Positions 5,001-5,209 of a stretch of 5,209 bases of DNA are shown here, piece after piece; position 1 is the stretch's first letter, and every line of letters starts with the position of its first letter. The stretch comes from Pseudomonadota bacterium. Its GTDB lineage: Bacteria > Pseudomonadota > Gammaproteobacteria > Burkholderiales > SG8-39. The position numbers and the translations under genes were made by a program. Under the pieces are notes generated by a model, which saw only the letters and a program-made list of their open reading frames with translations, ran no database searches and was not told where the DNA came from. The stretch is from positions 1-5,209 of the forward strand of contig JAJZUN010000260.1 of the NCBI GenBank assembly GCA_021848555.1, in the 5' to 3' direction.

Positions 5001-5209
5001 TTAGTGACACAGTAAGACTAGGCGACGGCTTAGCTTGTGCCCCACCACAGTGGGGAACCCGATGACGCAAACGAGGTAAACCGCCGCAGCGACAGTAGCA
5101 ATAGCATAAACGGTAAACTGATGAATCTGGGTGCCAGATTCAGGAACGGTTCGTCCTAAAGCGGCCAAGAATGGCTCTCCAAGTACCGGCCAGGAAAAAT
5201 ACAACGCTA
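5001..5209 (-). CDS. Membrane-protein C-terminal fragment, 3' end interrupted by the IS, open at right edge
   Basis: This reading frame enters from the right edge with no start inside the window. It reads ALYFSWPVLGEPFLAALGRTVPESGTQIHQFTVYAIATVAAAVYLVCVIGFPTVVGHKLSRR, then six residues specified by the target site and inverted repeat, and a TAA at 5001-5003 within the IS. Residues about 31-56 are a clear hydrophobic transmembrane segment ending in a basic KLSRR stretch, so the tail is probably cytoplasmic. With the IS and one CTAG copy removed, the frame continues LAACRT and stops at TGA 3532-3534, so only about six residues were exchanged. Base composition is less GC-rich than in the operon. 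The family is not recognised. The main doubt is that only about 60 codons are visible. Confidence 0.5.
   Translation of the reverse strand, partial: ALYFSWPVLGEPFLAALGRTVPESGTQIHQFTVYAIATVAAAVYLVCVIGFPTVVGHKLSRRLVLLCH
5005..5017 (-). repeat. Right terminal inverted repeat of the IS701 element
   Basis: TGACACAGTAAGA is the exact reverse complement of 3553-3565. It starts directly after the TAG (5002-5004) that ends the corrected transposase frame. Confidence 0.9.
5018..5021. repeat. Target site duplication CTAG, right copy
   Basis: CTAG follows the right inverted repeat and matches the left copy at 3549-3552, as expected for IS701-type insertion. Confidence 0.8.

Larger units (their letters stand above)
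3553..5017 (+). mobile_element. IS701-family insertion sequence, 1465 bp
   Basis: The element is bounded by perfect 13-bp terminal inverted repeats (TCTTACTGTGTCA at 3553-3565 and its complement at 5005-5017) and flanked on both sides by CTAG. It contains one plus-strand transposase gene filling almost all of its length. Size, 4-bp YTAR-type duplication and transposase type all fit the IS701 family. Matching target duplications mean that both ends come from one transposition event with no later rearrangement across it. It inserted near the 3' end of a minus-strand membrane-protein frame and lies about 200 bases upstream of the operator palindrome. I cannot assign an ISfinder name from memory. 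Confidence 0.94.

Noticed and set aside
5040..5055. CCCCAC-CACA-GTGGGG hairpin.
   Set aside because: It lies within the membrane-protein codons, has no T-run, and is a 6-bp stem easily produced by chance.

Overview
The window looks like accessory DNA from a GC-rich proteobacterium. That guess rests on strongly G/C-biased third codon positions and on an IS701-type transposase of the kind common in beta- and gammaproteobacteria. No housekeeping gene fixes the species. All host-side genes lie on the minus strand, and one insertion sequence carries a plus-strand transposase.

Positions 1-3278 form a compact minus-strand operon, transcribed right to left. The order is: an unrecognised 157-residue protein (2805-3278, TTG start with a strong ribosome binding site); a 358-residue protein with a plausible PD-(D/E)XK nuclease core (1732-2808, ATGA overlap with the preceding gene); a 482-residue DNA methyltransferase (281-1729, 2 bases after the preceding stop); and the first 96 codons of a 5'(3')-deoxyribonucleotidase-like protein (1-288, 8-base overlap), which runs off the left edge. 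Tight spacing implies co-transcription and translational coupling. The nuclease-methyltransferase pair reads as a restriction-modification module flanked by an unknown protein and a nucleotide-metabolism protein, so a phage-defence role is a reasonable inference. The methyltransferase appears to have a degenerate N-terminal methyltransferase-like domain ahead of the active one. The visible nucleotidase N-terminus lacks the expected catalytic DxD motif.

Positions 3279-3552 are intergenic. About 50 bases upstream of the operon is a perfect 32-base palindrome (3325-3356) made of two nested ACATGC-NN-GCATGT sites, a strong candidate operator. A hairpin at 3508-3528 may end transcription of the gene to the right.

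Positions 3553-5017 are an IS701-family insertion sequence of 1465 bp with 13-bp perfect terminal inverted repeats and CTAG target duplications on both sides. Its transposase has recognisable DDE and YREK residues, but the last part of the protein seems frameshifted between about 4884 and 4894. The element sits in the 3' end of a minus-strand gene for a small or C-terminal membrane-protein segment (5001-5209, open at the right edge). Without the element, that reading frame would end at 3532-3534.
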